From Apostichopus japonicus (taxonomy: Eukaryota; Echinodermata; Holothuroidea; Aspidochirotida; Stichopodidae), in contig NC_092581.1 of assembly GCF_037975245.1 (NCBI RefSeq), positions 11,995,303 through 12,059,302 of the forward strand: a stretch of 64,000 nucleotides of DNA, in the 5' to 3' direction. Of the stretch, positions 47,491 to 60,700 are shown piece by piece. The translations under genes were made by a program, and so were the position numbers. Within the stretch, counting starts at the first letter, position 1, and every line of letters starts with the position of its first letter. The notes below the pieces were generated by a model that was given only the letters and a program-made list of their open reading frames with translations, was not told the origin of the DNA and did no database searches.

Positions 47491-47570
47491 TTTGAAAATT
47501 GTCCCAAATGGCTGCATGTGAGATACTTCTTGTAAGACATCTAATATAGAGTACAGTACAGTATATTGAT

Positions 47571-48776
47571 TAGTGTTTGCACGGGTTACCCGGGTACCCG
47601 CCCGACGTGATGCTACCCGGTTCCTAATTTATTACCCGAATCCTAAGCAAAGTGTGATTTAAAAAAAAATTTTAAAAAAAAAAATTGGCAAACCGACGGT
47701 TAGGCAGATTTCCCATTGACTTAGTGTGGTGTTAGGCTACAATGTGGTAGAAGATAACAGCAATAACGAAAGGTTCGACGCGATACTACCCGGTTCCTAA
47801 TTTATTACCCGAATCATAGGCCTACGCAAAGTGTGATTGTTTACAAAAAAAAGTGCAAACCGATGGTTAGGCTGATTTCCCATAGACTTAGTGTGTTGTT
47901 AAGCTACCATGTGTTCGAAGATAACAGCAATAACGAAAGCTTTCCATAGATATCTTATAACTGCGTCACAATTTCAGCTAATAAACAGATGGCTAGGCTA
48001 GACTGCCCCCATTGACTTAGTGTGGTGTTAGGCAACAATGTGGTCGAACGTAACAGCAATTACGAAAGTATTCCATGGATGTCTTATAACTGTGTCACAT
48101 CTCCAGCAAATAAACAGATGGTTAGGCTTAGCTAGATTTCTAATTGACTTAGTGTGGTGTTAGGCTACCATGTGGAAGAAATTATTATTTATTCATTCGT
48201 TTATTTCAAAGAAGGAAAGGCTGACAAGGAATTATACGCGATGTTTATGGATTATAGACGGGATAACTAAAAAATAGTAATCGCAAGTGGCTTTTTACTA
48301 ATCGTTTATTCCAAATGCGATCAAATTGCGCGAATCGCGCAATCTCGCAGCAAATGAGAACCCTGGGCCTGCATAATAGATAGTAGTAGTATTAAAAACT
48401 GAAGAAGAGCTAAATTGGATATCTATATGGTTTGATCCAATAGACGTGCACGAGCTAGCATAAGCAGCGGAGGCAGTGCGATGTTAGTAGTAATGCTAAT
48501 TATAATTAAATAATTTATTTATTTACAAGTTAATGAAAGAAACAGAAGCAAATAAAATTTATTGAGGGAGGTTTTATACCTTATCTTACACCTACGTATT
48601 TGAACATGAAAACATTGTCAGTAGAGAATATAATGCATTTATTACAGCATCCAATATGTAATTTCTTGAAAATCGTGATACACGTGGGTAAACATTTTTT
48701 TCCGGGTACCCGGATACCCGACGGGTAACGGCCCTCGGGTACCCGGTTCCCAATTTTTGGACCCGTGTAAACACTA
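47571..48776. mobile_element. hAT-like element, 1.2 kb, with internal repeats
   Basis: Inverted ends TAGTGTTTGCACGGGT and ACCCGTGTAAACACTA, flanked by a perfect 8-bp duplication ATATTGAT (47563-47570 and 48777-48784). Sub-terminal GGGTACCCG words at both sides. The interior holds three or four units of TTAGTGTGGTGTTAGGCTAC and ATAACAGCAATAACGAAAG, and no transposase frame. Confidence 0.92.
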
Positions 48777-48784
48777 ATATTGAT

Positions 48785-50923
48785 GGTTGTTACTTAAGAA
48801 GGAACATGCAAAAGCCAATGTCTTTGAGAGTACCATATCTTGTCGCATGCCTTTTGTCATATGACATTGATATAACAGTATTTTTGTTGTTGTTGATAAG
48901 AAGCAAATTTTATGGTTCAAAATGAGTGGGGAAGGGGGAGATGGTGCAGGTAAAACTTGGTATATTATATATTTTTTAATTTCTTTCTTTATTGAGTTGT
49001 ATTTATTTGAGCCACATAACTAAACCAATATATCCTACAAACACACATAACCTAACAAGGTACCAAAGTTACAGAAACCGTGGTTTATGAAAAGTCACAG
49101 TCCTTTCAATGTGATTTTTGTTAGAACTTCAAGTACGAAAACTAGTTTAATATTAATTAAAATCATAATTAATAATAATACTAATAATTAAAAAAAAAAA
49201 AAAAACTAATAATATTAAAAAAAAATATCGAAGGAATGCTAATGTGTAATCAGGTATTAAAGAGAATACATTGCAGAAACGAATAATTTCAGAGGGTAAG
49301 CCACGAATAAAGCATATACACATACAAGTAAGGTCCAGAAACTTTTTGGTACGAAATTCGACAGAACTCTTGTGTGAATAAAACTACTTAAAAGGGCAAA
49401 GGCCAATGAAAAGTGATAGCACAGAAGAACGTAAAAAATCGGGCATCTTCAAATTGAGACTTTTCAAACTTCAATTTTGCAACAGGTTAATTATCCTAGA
49501 TTCATTTTAGTGGCGGGTTGGAAAGTTGATATATTTCATTTCTGCATCAATTTCATGTTTGAGCGGAATAAAATGAAGTTATATTCAATTCCAGAACTTC
49601 TTTACAATATTTCATAAACTTTGAATTTTGCAACTTTTAATATTCGTTTAGGTCCCCAACCAGTCTGACGCCGTCACTTTCATGGTCCAAATCATAAAGT
49701 GTGAATACAAAATATGTTACTAAAGGCCAAAAAAAAAAAAAAATAATAAACTACTTGTATGTAATTGCAAAGACAAACAAGGAAATATTTTCCCTACATA
49801 ATCCATCTTTAGTACTCATCATTCTTCTCATAATTCTAATATTAAATAATATATAATATTTTATGTCTTGCTGCCAAGTACCATAACATCATCAAACATT
49901 TTTCAATTACATTTTAACACATTTTTATCATTTCCTTTCATGCAAACCAGTAGGCAGAAGAAATTGTTTTGTTAAAATCCAATTTATGAGAGTAAATATC
50001 ATGCTATCAGTAAGACCAATCAAGGTATACATCAACAAAATTGTAATGATCGTCAATAAAATCAATCTTTGAGACAACTTAAAACATAATTTATAAAATG
50101 TTAAAAATCAATTTTACAAGCTCTAAACAATTTTTCTCAAAAAAACAAGAAACAGAAGAAGAATAATAAAAATAGACATTGAAGGCAAAACTAACACAAA
50201 GTTTAAAACTCTAAAAAAAAAAAAAAAAAAAAAAAAAACGAAGATTTAAATACGAAACTACCACAAAATTACAACTATTATTTCTAATTCTATGGATATA
50301 ATAACTTTCTGCTCTTTACCTATGTACAAAATAAAACCATTTTCTCCTTATTTTGTATAGTTTTCATATCAATCAGTTTTTTAATGTTATTTTCGTAACT
50401 CTAACCTCCAGTTCAACACACATTTTAAAATTGCACTATTAATGTAAAAAGAATTGGTACAAAGGATGACAGGACCCCCCGGAGACAACTTTGGTGCTCA
50501 CGTGAATCTGTCCATACGATTATGGATCAGGATTCTACTGATAAACATGACCGCCTACAATTTTTTTTTTGAGAAGAAATTTCTTATGATTATTATCATA
50601 GCTAACTAGGCAGACAGGTTTGATTATGTGAATCCATTTTGAAAGAAGAAATTTAATATCATGATAATTGCTACCAATAGGAACTTGTGGTCACATGAAC
50701 CCATGTCAAATAAGTGACCCAGCACTATGTTGGTTACCCAGGGCAACTAATGTTCCTCTGAATCTATTTGCAAGATATCACTTTCACTAAATATGAGTGT
50801 ACTAGCCATAAGTGGCAGTTCCACATCACATGCACTATTTCATTTTTGGGACTTTAAACGGTCGTAATATCTCTTACAATAGTTTGTCACTTAGAGATGA
50901 TTTAGCAATATTTTTTGTGTGTT
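48785..50923. other. intergenic downstream of VPS13
   Basis: Strongly A/T-rich with long A runs (49190-49222, 49729-49743, 50213-50239). No gene seen. Confidence 0.5.
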
Positions 50924-50929
50924 TTTATT
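50924..50929 (-). terminator. candidate poly(A) signal of VPS13
   Basis: AATAAA on the minus strand about 770 bases beyond the VPS13 stop codon. Other signals are possible. Confidence 0.3.
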
Positions 50930-51694
50930 TGGCCTCCTTCCCTCAGCAGTTCATGAATCCGTTATCTATATAATTTAAAACTAACAGAAAAGTGACAAAA
51001 TACAGAAAACCAAAAACAATAAAAAATATAATCAATGCTCCATTTTCAAGGGCTACACTGACTACAATTGACTTAGCATCAAACATCCAAAAGTTAAAAG
51101 TCATAAAACTTTATGACCAGCCTTCAATGGTTTCTACTTAAAGTAAACCATCACTGGCAAAAACCAAAAGGCAAAAACATGTTTCTTTGGTTGAAATGAT
51201 AAGAATTATTCTGCTAAGGTATAATTCCAACATCTCAAAGATGAAACATTCAGGTAATTCTTGACTAAAATCATTCCTTCCTTCTAATACACAATTCGAT
51301 AAACGTGTCGACTTCAGACCGATCCATTCTGATGAATTGGATAAAAACATTTAAATATTCTAATTTCGTTTTTGAAACGGTCTTCACCGGATTAATAAAT
51401 CGCTTTTCCAAAAATATCTTTCACAGAAATTTCGTCCTGGATGCAAAGTCATCTTTAGTCAGAAATTCGCTGCCGCCCGGACAGACTTGTGAAAATAGAC
51501 CCAATCATGATTAAGAACTATACAATCATTTTTTAAGCCGTATGTCAAACAAATACCATAAGGAACGGCTGCGTGCACCTGTACACTGGTAACAAACAAA
51601 ACAAGAAAGGTGTTCACAATCTCTACTGTGGCGCCCTCAACTTTGACATAGCAACCATTGTTTATCACCTGGTAGGTGTCATGCAACATTTACA

Positions 51695-51763
51695 TCATCC
51701 AGTGTCTTCTTGGTCTTTCTGGTTATGGACCTCTAGGGCAAACTTGAGTTTCTTCAGAAGCCA
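51695..51763 (-). CDS. VPS13: VPS13 last exon
   Basis: 22 residues ([15 protein letters not shown]...EDTG) and TGA. This is the terminal helix of the PH-like domain. Acceptor TTTTAACAG; phase 0. Confidence 0.9.
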   Translation of the reverse strand, partial: WLLKKLKFALEVHNQKDQEDTG

Positions 51764-54700
51764 CTGTTAAAATCAAGGGACAGTTAGTAAAATGTTAAAG
51801 AACCAGAAAAGTAAGCATCTGACATTAAAAAAAACCTGTTTGAGTTCTGTTTTGCAGTCTAAAAACTTTCCATATGGTATGAGTTTTACCGACAAATCTT
51901 CTCTGATTTCCAGATATTTCCTAAACTGGTGAGTATATTAATTGTTATAGTTATGCAAATTTATCTAGGGGGCATCAGAGAATAATTGAATCTGAAAGTA
52001 TGGGACCCAAACTCTGAAGTGCCGTGGGACGTGCAACTTTGATGTGAAGAGGAAACACCCTCCCAAAAAAACATATTACCTCAAAACTCCCATAGAAAAA
52101 TTCTTTGTGCAATATGTGCTGAATTCCAGTATATCAATATTTTCCAACAAAAAGACACTTAATAATTAATACAAAGACAATTTTTAATGACAAAAGTTGG
52201 AACAAGGGAATTCTTCATTGAAAAAAAGAGGGGGGAGGCATTGTTAATATATGCAAATAGGATTCATAAATAATGAATATTAAAAAAGAAAGAAATTCTG
52301 CATCACGCTTTACCTTGCAGACCTCTGGATCTCCGCAGTCGACTTCTCGAGTGATTTGCTTTGATCCTTCCTGTAAAATGAAATATGAAAAATGATCAGC
52401 AAATTATATCAAATTCTACGGAATTAAACATAGCCAACACCAAAACTCTGCCATAGTAATGGTGACCTCACCATCTTAATGGATAAATGGCGTGTACACT
52501 GTTGAACACTTCAGTGCTGGTATGTATGTAACGATTGTTCCAATGTAAAACAGGATACTGCCAACTCAAACCTCCCTCCCTCTCCACCCCCCCCACCCCC
52601 ATGGATAAATAGGTCATTTGAAACGTAATATTGAATTAGACAAGCCATCATACGTCTCAATATAAAGTATGTAACTGGTATTCAGAGTGCATAAATGTGG
52701 TGAACATAGTGACAGGACCTCCCACAGTATTGACATAACATAAAAACTTTGACCCAAATTTTAAACAGTACAAGAGCCTCCCAGAAAAGTGTTCCATCAC
52801 CCCAGGAAGCGGTTGATACAATTTTTACAATTACTCTTGAATGGTGAATATTTCCTTGTCTCTTACCCTAGCTGCATAGATAATCTTGTTGCTGTCAGCG
52901 ATGGGCGTCCCAGAGAATTTGTCGAAGCTGTCACCTTGTTCAAGATCCCAGCCGCCCCACCATCGGCACTTCTCAACCACTAGGATGTGTCTGTTTGGAA
53001 AAATTCAATAAACCATCTCGATGAAATTAGGAAATAACAAACTCACTTTATCCAGAGTATGATTCATTAAAATGTAATGAATACTTAAGGAAAAGAAAGT
53101 ATTAAAAACATAATTTATTTAATTTGTAACTGAAAGTATGAATGGGAAAACTTAGCAATGCACCTTGGAGGGGAATGATGAAGTCTGTGGGAAAACTGTG
53201 ATGTCTATGCATGGAACAGCAAGACGTAACCCACGGCAACTGATTGATATTAACTTTAGCTTGTATTTCATTTAATGGTTCTAAAATTATGTGTTGAACA
53301 TAATAGGCATGAAATTATGGCACCTGAGAAGTCAATACTGGTATTTAATAGTACCCAGGGCAATACCAGTACTTCATAGTACCCAAGCCACTACTTTTAC
53401 TTCATAATACCCAAGTCACTATTGGTACTTCATAATACCCAGGGCAATACTGGTCCTTCATAGTACCCAAGTCACTACTGGTACTTAACCATACTCAAGT
53501 CAATACTTACTTCATAGTAACCAGGCAATACTGGTACTTCATAGTACCCAAGTCACTACTGGTACTTCATAATGCCCAAGTCACTATTGGTACTTCATAA
53601 TACCCAGGGCAATACTGGTACTTCATAGTTCACAAGTCATTACTGGTACTTAACCATACTCAAGTCAATACTGGTACTTCGTAGTACCCAAGTCACTACT
53701 GGTACTTCATAATACCTGTCACTATTGGTACTTCATAATACCCAGGGCAATACTGGTACTTTATACTTCATAAGTCACTACTGGTACTTAACCATACTTA
53801 GGTCAACACTGGTACTTCTTAATACCCAAGTCACCACTGGTACTTCATACTACAAAAGTCAATACTGATACTTAACCATACTCAAGTCAATAATGGTACT
53901 TCATAGCACACAAGTCAAAACATACTGACCTGTTTGTGATGATAACCACATCTGGTGTGCTGTCGCTAGAAGTGGTTGCATGAGCAAAATAGATGTCCGT
54001 TTCGTAAAATCCTTTCCGTCTGATGTTGTGTAGAATGAGGTTACCTACAGCTTTGTAGGGAGAGTATAACTGCAGGCCCTGAACATTAACACCCTGGAAA
54101 ATAAATATATAATATAAAATAAACTGGATCATTTTATTTGATTTATTTTAATTAAATAATTCAAATCAAAGAGAGAAATAGACTCTTAAAAAGAAAACCT
54201 ACTTTTCTACTGCAGAGCATGTGTATGCAACAAAAACAATAACAATAATCATAATAAGAATGCTAATAAGCACGATTACTAATAAGAATGATTATAAGAA
54301 CAATAATAATAATAATAATGATAATAAGAACGATAATAATAATAATAATGATGATGATAATGATAATAATAATAATAATAAGAACGATAATAATAATAAT
54401 AAGAACAATCATAATAATAATGATGATAATAATAATAATAATAATAATCATCATAATGAAATTAACAATGACAATAATAAGAAGAAAAACAATCATAGTA
54501 AAAATAATAAGAAAAATAATAATCATAATAATAAGAAGAAAAACAATCATAATAAAAATTAACACGTCCATATCCACCCAGAAGGGTGCTCAAGGCGCGG
54601 GAGAAGAAGAGAGAAACGAAAGCAAAAATGAATGAACATTATAATTATATGGTCAACGTTGCTGAATACTCGATGCATAAGATGAGTTTTCAGAAGTATT

Positions 54701-57700
54701 TTGAAAGACGTGAGGGAAGCACAACAATTGAGTTGTAGTGGTAATCCATTCCAGAGGCGAGGAGTAGCTACTTCCAACGATCTGTCACCCACTGTGTAGG
54801 TAAAGATACTATTACAGTCAGCCTTTGAAGAAGATCCTGGTAGGATGGAAAGGTCACACCCTCTAACATTTATATACAATAGAGATACTTCATCAATTAA
54901 AAAAAAAAAAAATGGAGAAGGAAATGTACAGATTGAGCAATAAAATATCAAAATCATTCCTCACTTGTGTAGGACTTATAAACCTTGGAATCCGACACCT
55001 CATAACTGGCATCTCATTCAAGTCTGTCGCCCTCTCTATTCCTTCCAGTACGATGGTCATGCCGTCTGCGACTCCACCGAACGGTTTGGTCACCAAACCC
55101 AAGACTCCTTTGCCGACTCCTTTGAAGAACCCCTTCAGACCCTCTTCCTGTGCTCCGTGGAGGGGACTGCTCACAATCCCAGTCAAACCCACAATCACAC
55201 CCTAAGGAGTAAAATTTAAAAAAAAAAAATGATATTACCAAAGCTCTTTAACAGTTTTTCTATACAGTTTATGCATCGTATTAATGCAATTCACTATAAA
55301 TCACCAGACCAAATTTCCCTTCCAAAGAATCAAGATATAACTCAAAAAGTTTGAAATAATCAGCTTTTGTCGTAAAGTAAGTGCTGGGCGTGGTTTGAGT
55401 GTGCTTGGTCGGACTAAGGATAAAACCCCTTGACTTACTATAAGTTTGTTGAATTGTCTAAAAGAATGGAATATTCGATACGTTTGTAAGTGAGATCTTC
55501 AAGTCGTTAAATTTAGTTTCTGCTCTGGTGACAAATCGACTATCATGATGTAATGATTTGAAGGAAATATTTGGCTTTGATATCTGTCACTCTGCTTTAG
55601 CTAGATACATTCATTACAATTTACTTTATACTTTAAACATTTCATATCTGTACACAAGCATAACAGAATCAACAACAGGACCTATAAGAAAGGGTGAATG
55701 TGGCCTTTTGATGCAGCAAAATATTAAATCTATACAATTCTACCTAGGGCCTATTTCTCTGAGGAAAATTAAGAAAAGAGTCCTTCAACCTTCAACTTTT
55801 GGTCATTGTTTCAACATACCATCACGAAGCCCTGTCCAGCGTAGAGGAGATGTTTGGGCAAGCTGTCCGGGTGACGCTGCAGACGACGTATCCTCGCCTG
55901 CAGAAAGATAATAGATCCATAGAAATCAATTGATAGACACAATAAACAATGATACCTGATATTGCTGCAGATGAAGATTACATAAGACTTTCATTATGAT
56001 CTCACAAGATCTCAAAAGGCTTTTAACAAAGAATTCTGGATTGTCACTACAAACCTTGGTCAGCTTTTTCAAACTTGTTTCATTATGAAAGTTGTGGTGA
56101 GTGCTCACAAACCTACAAAACTTTCATATATGTCCATTTTTTTTATATTATACAAATTTTTCACACATACTCACCTGCACACATAATCCATTTACCTTTA
56201 ATAACAGTGTGATGAGCATGGATAGCTATCTACCTTTAGTATTTTAAGATTGAACCCTTTCAGACATGACTCGGCTACCTTCGTCCGTTCGCATGGGTAA
56301 CAAAGGTAACGTTATGCAATGTTACCTTTATGGTTACCTATCACGCACATATTAATCTTCATCATCATTAACTAGGAGTGTTAGCTCAGTGGTTTACGCC
56401 GATGCCTTTCAATCATAAGGTTCCGAGTTCGAGTCACTCCAAGATTAATGTATGTCGTCCAGTTACAGAGTTGTTGACAATTGACAATTCATAATCATGG
56501 ACGTTAAATATGAATCTAAGAGACTGACTCCGGTCAGCTTGCAGCTTTGATAAGCCACTGAGGCTTCTTCGCGAGTTCCTGCTTGCAGGAGGATCTAAAA
56601 TACATACAAATACATACATACATAAATACAATAACTCACCTTCTGATAATCTTCATCGAATGAGATGAAAGCTAGAGCCCGGCCGACGGTACCGCTGAGA
56701 CCACTCAGGGTATCGGCTACGCCACCTTGTGAGGGAGATGAGACAGATGGTTACGTTTGACCGTTTTAATAATCCCTTTGACAGCGAAACAGATGCCTTC
56801 AGTATATACCAAATAACTGTTACTGACAAATTTCTCTTAAAGGGTGTGAAGACTCGCGCACAAAGAAACGTCTCATGCCAGTAATCTGATCTAGTTTCGA
56901 ATGAGGTGTAACAGAAGACACCATCATCGATCCCAGAAAATACACACACAGCTTGCTACCGTTGGTAATTAGACACTAGTGTACAGTCAATACATACAGC
57001 TACGGTCAATACCCACAATACAGTGTACAAGGTGTACACGTTTCATTACTGTCTGCATTTTGTAGCGACAAGAAGAAAACTTCACTTGCAAGCAATAGAA
57101 GGCTAACTTTTTCAGAGCGCTGCACGCGGTTTGGGGAGAGTCTTCATGCCTTTAAGCAGGAAAAGATCCATCAAGTAGCATGTTTAAGCTATCGATGTCG
57201 CATAAACTACTTCAAATAACCTGATAATGGTACCACTCATACGCTATAACAACCAGAGAAGTTTGAGTTGACACAGAGCTGTATTTAGCAATATTATTGT
57301 TATGATATGGAATATTCTATAACGATGTGTCACAGTTTTCCCCTCTTACATTCAAATGATATTACAATATTGTAACAATAAAAATCACACATTTTGAATT
57401 GGGCCAAAAAAAATTGAACTAAAAATACAGCCAAAGTTTCACTTTGCAAAATTCGTGGCTGCAAACTTTGAAATGCATTGTCTACTTCTGATTAATTTCA
57501 CATTTTCACAGCGATTAATGCTCTGCTGTACAATGGTATTAGTAAAAGGTAAATTTATTTCCAAAAGTAACCTGCATTTTGTTTGTCATCTTCAGATCAA
57601 ATTTTACAAGAGAATTTGGGATTATTTTGATATAATGGGAGCAGACCCTCATTTCGATATCTATATTGCAATATCCCAAGATACACTATATTCGAACATG

Positions 57701-60700
57701 CTCTAAACTTTCTACATTTGTAAATTAATCTGCTTTCTTTGTAAAGCGCCTTGAGCAGTGACTTTTGTCTACTGATTTGATGCTATATCATTTATTATCA
57801 TTATTATTATTACAGCATTTGATGGTAAAACTATTTAATTGTGGTTGCCTCTAACAAGATATTAGCTTATGTGGAATAAAGAGAATGTGGATTAAACATT
57901 TGCAGGATACTGATGTCAAGGTTCCAGATGATGTCAAACTTGCACTCACCTACTGTATGTCCTAAAAGACTCTGCACTCCTTTAGCCAACCCCTCTGCAA
58001 ACTCTCCTGGTCCCTGGATTAGACCCTACAAGATCAAGAATATTTGCATGACAATAGACAACCTTAAAAACTTACTCATATTGATACTGTTTCATCTACT
58101 TGATCCCTTCCTCAATTCAAAACTTCATAAAGGAAAATATAAGATAAGTTGTATCGATTAAAATATCTTAAATGAATTGCAAATTTATGAAGGAGAAGAA
58201 GTGGGTTGTTGGTTGTTTTTGCTGTAAAGCAATAGATGCAAATGGTTTCCATTCAGCCTCTACTGGGGGATTTCCAGTTTTACCTTAAAAGAACAACATG
58301 CCAGATATTTACAGCCTAACCAACTAGGCTACAGACACTGACTGTCAATTCAGAGGTTGAAAACCAGTAAAGAAGGTCGTGAATCCACTGTGGACTCTTA
58401 ACTACTGTATCGAACATTGCTAAGCCCTGTTTTGACGACATATCAAAGTTAGAGGGACTGACATTTTGATCATAACAGGATCTTCTTCAGGCGAGCTAAC
58501 TGATACAGATTAAAATATCACATCTTCTTATTTTATATCACAAAATTCTACTTAATCGCGAGAGAAAGATTCACCACAACACCTCCCGAAGTCACAATTT
58601 AGCTGTGATTTGTTCAAACAATTCCCCTTCCCATAAATTTCACACATTTTCACAATCCCGAGCAGCTCTCACCAAGTAAGGCTCATAGAAGAAGTCACTT
58701 ATGCCTTCCTTGACATCTCTGAAGAGACCGTAGGGATTACCGAGGACGTCCAGACCGAGAATGAAGACATAGGCTTGCTTAACTGCCTGGGATACGTAGT
58801 GATCCTGAGCGTCGGCTAACAGCTGGCTCTGCGTCACCAGGATGTTGGTTCTCTCAAAGTATGCCAATCTAAAACACGATTGAATGACATGACGCATTTT
58901 TCTCAGTGAACAAAAAACCAAACTTTACTTCTCCACATGCCTGAGGGTGAATGCTAATTGGTGTTCTGGGGTAGACAAACCAACTCTCATGCTCTTACAA
59001 TTGATATGTGTATTTGAAAAAAGGAGGATTTGCAAAACAGATGGGACCGAGAACCAATCCTGGGCATGTACAATATGATACAGACATCACAGGTATACAT
59101 GTCATCAAGAAAAAAACATTACATGAAATTTTTTTGTATTTTGTGGGACAAAAAGTATATTTTGTATTGGAATCAAACATCTATCTATATATATAATATA
59201 TCTAAATGTAAAAAATTCCCTGGTGTTCAAACCTTTAACGCTTGGTGACTCCAATTTTGGCCTTCATAAATGTTATGACCTGTGGAGGAGGTCTATGGGG
59301 AGGAGGAGGTATAGGGCCCCCCACCCCTTTAAGAATTTTTTATATGACTAAAAAGGATGCTTAGTTGCACAATGGTATTACAGTTTCTAAACTCTTGAAG
59401 CAATCTTTATTCAGAATTTTTCCACTTTTCTTCCCACAAATATCTGCACAAAGTTTTTCCATCCAAATTTTCTTGGCGACCTTCATAATTTTTTTTGGGT
59501 GATCTTAGAAAAGGCTTGCGACCCCACACTTTAATTACCAGGGGTCTAACTGACACAAAGTTGCTACAGAACACATGTTTAGTACAGAAACTCCTCTCAG
59601 AATTAATTTCCTATGTGAAGAGCTCCATCTGCACAGCATGCTACATGCTTAAATCTAATGAACTGAAATAAAGACCGACTCACTTAAGTTCTACTTCGCT
59701 GACTTCTGTCAGCGTGGAGCCGATCGAATCCAAGAAAAACTTCAAAAGTCCATTTGTCGTCTTCGGGTTCACCAGATGGGGTTGACCGGCCAATGAGAAA
59801 CTGACTATGCACTAAAACGGAGAAGAAAGAAACGAGAAAGTAAAATCGTGATCCATTAACTGACCATCCACCGCACGATTATTGAAAGACATTATCCTTG
59901 CACTCTGAGAGTACAATTTATAATTTTGCCCAATCCTCTCCTCTTAATTTATACAACTGGACAGGACTGTTCCTAAACCACACTTGAGACCAATGGTTAC
60001 AGAAGATTCGAATACTCTGGCTCTTATTTCTGGAACAATTGACCAGATCACATTCGAACATGCTCTAAACTTTCTACATCCAAAAGTCTACTTAAGACCC
60101 ATCTTTTCACTTGTTCTTTTGTAAATTATTCTGCTTTCTTTGTAAAGCTCCTTTTGCAGTGACTTTTATCTACTGATTTGGTGCTATATAAGTCTCATTT
60201 ATTATTACTATTATTTAAACCACCATTTCCCCAACTGATAACCTTTTTAGCCTCTTTAAAGTGATTTTACCTTTAAGGGTGAGAGGTGCAGATACTCAAA
60301 GAACATCTTTGTCATTGTGTTGTCTGTGGTGGAGGTCTCTCTCAGTGAAGTCTGGATGAAATCCAGATCAGCATGGAGTGAAAAAATCTATAGAGGAAAA
60401 GGATAAAAATGTGAAAAGTGTGACCGTCCTTCAAATGATTAATTTCCCTGTTAATGAAATATGTAAATCAAGCAATCAAGGAACTGTCCACAAGCTACTA
60501 AACTAACTTATTTTCTTCCCTTGTTCAATGTGCTTACTGACCTTATACCCTTCTGATCTATAGATAGGACATCAAGATATTCTCTTGCATATTATTATTA
60601 TTATGAAAGAACTTAATTCAAATACATGAACAAATCAAATTTTGAAAAAAGTAAATAATAAAAAAAAACCAGAAAATCTAGAGATTTTAAGGACTTAATA

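Noticed and set aside
54221-54635. Poly-Asn and poly-Ile open frames
   Set aside because: Direct translation of an AAT microsatellite.
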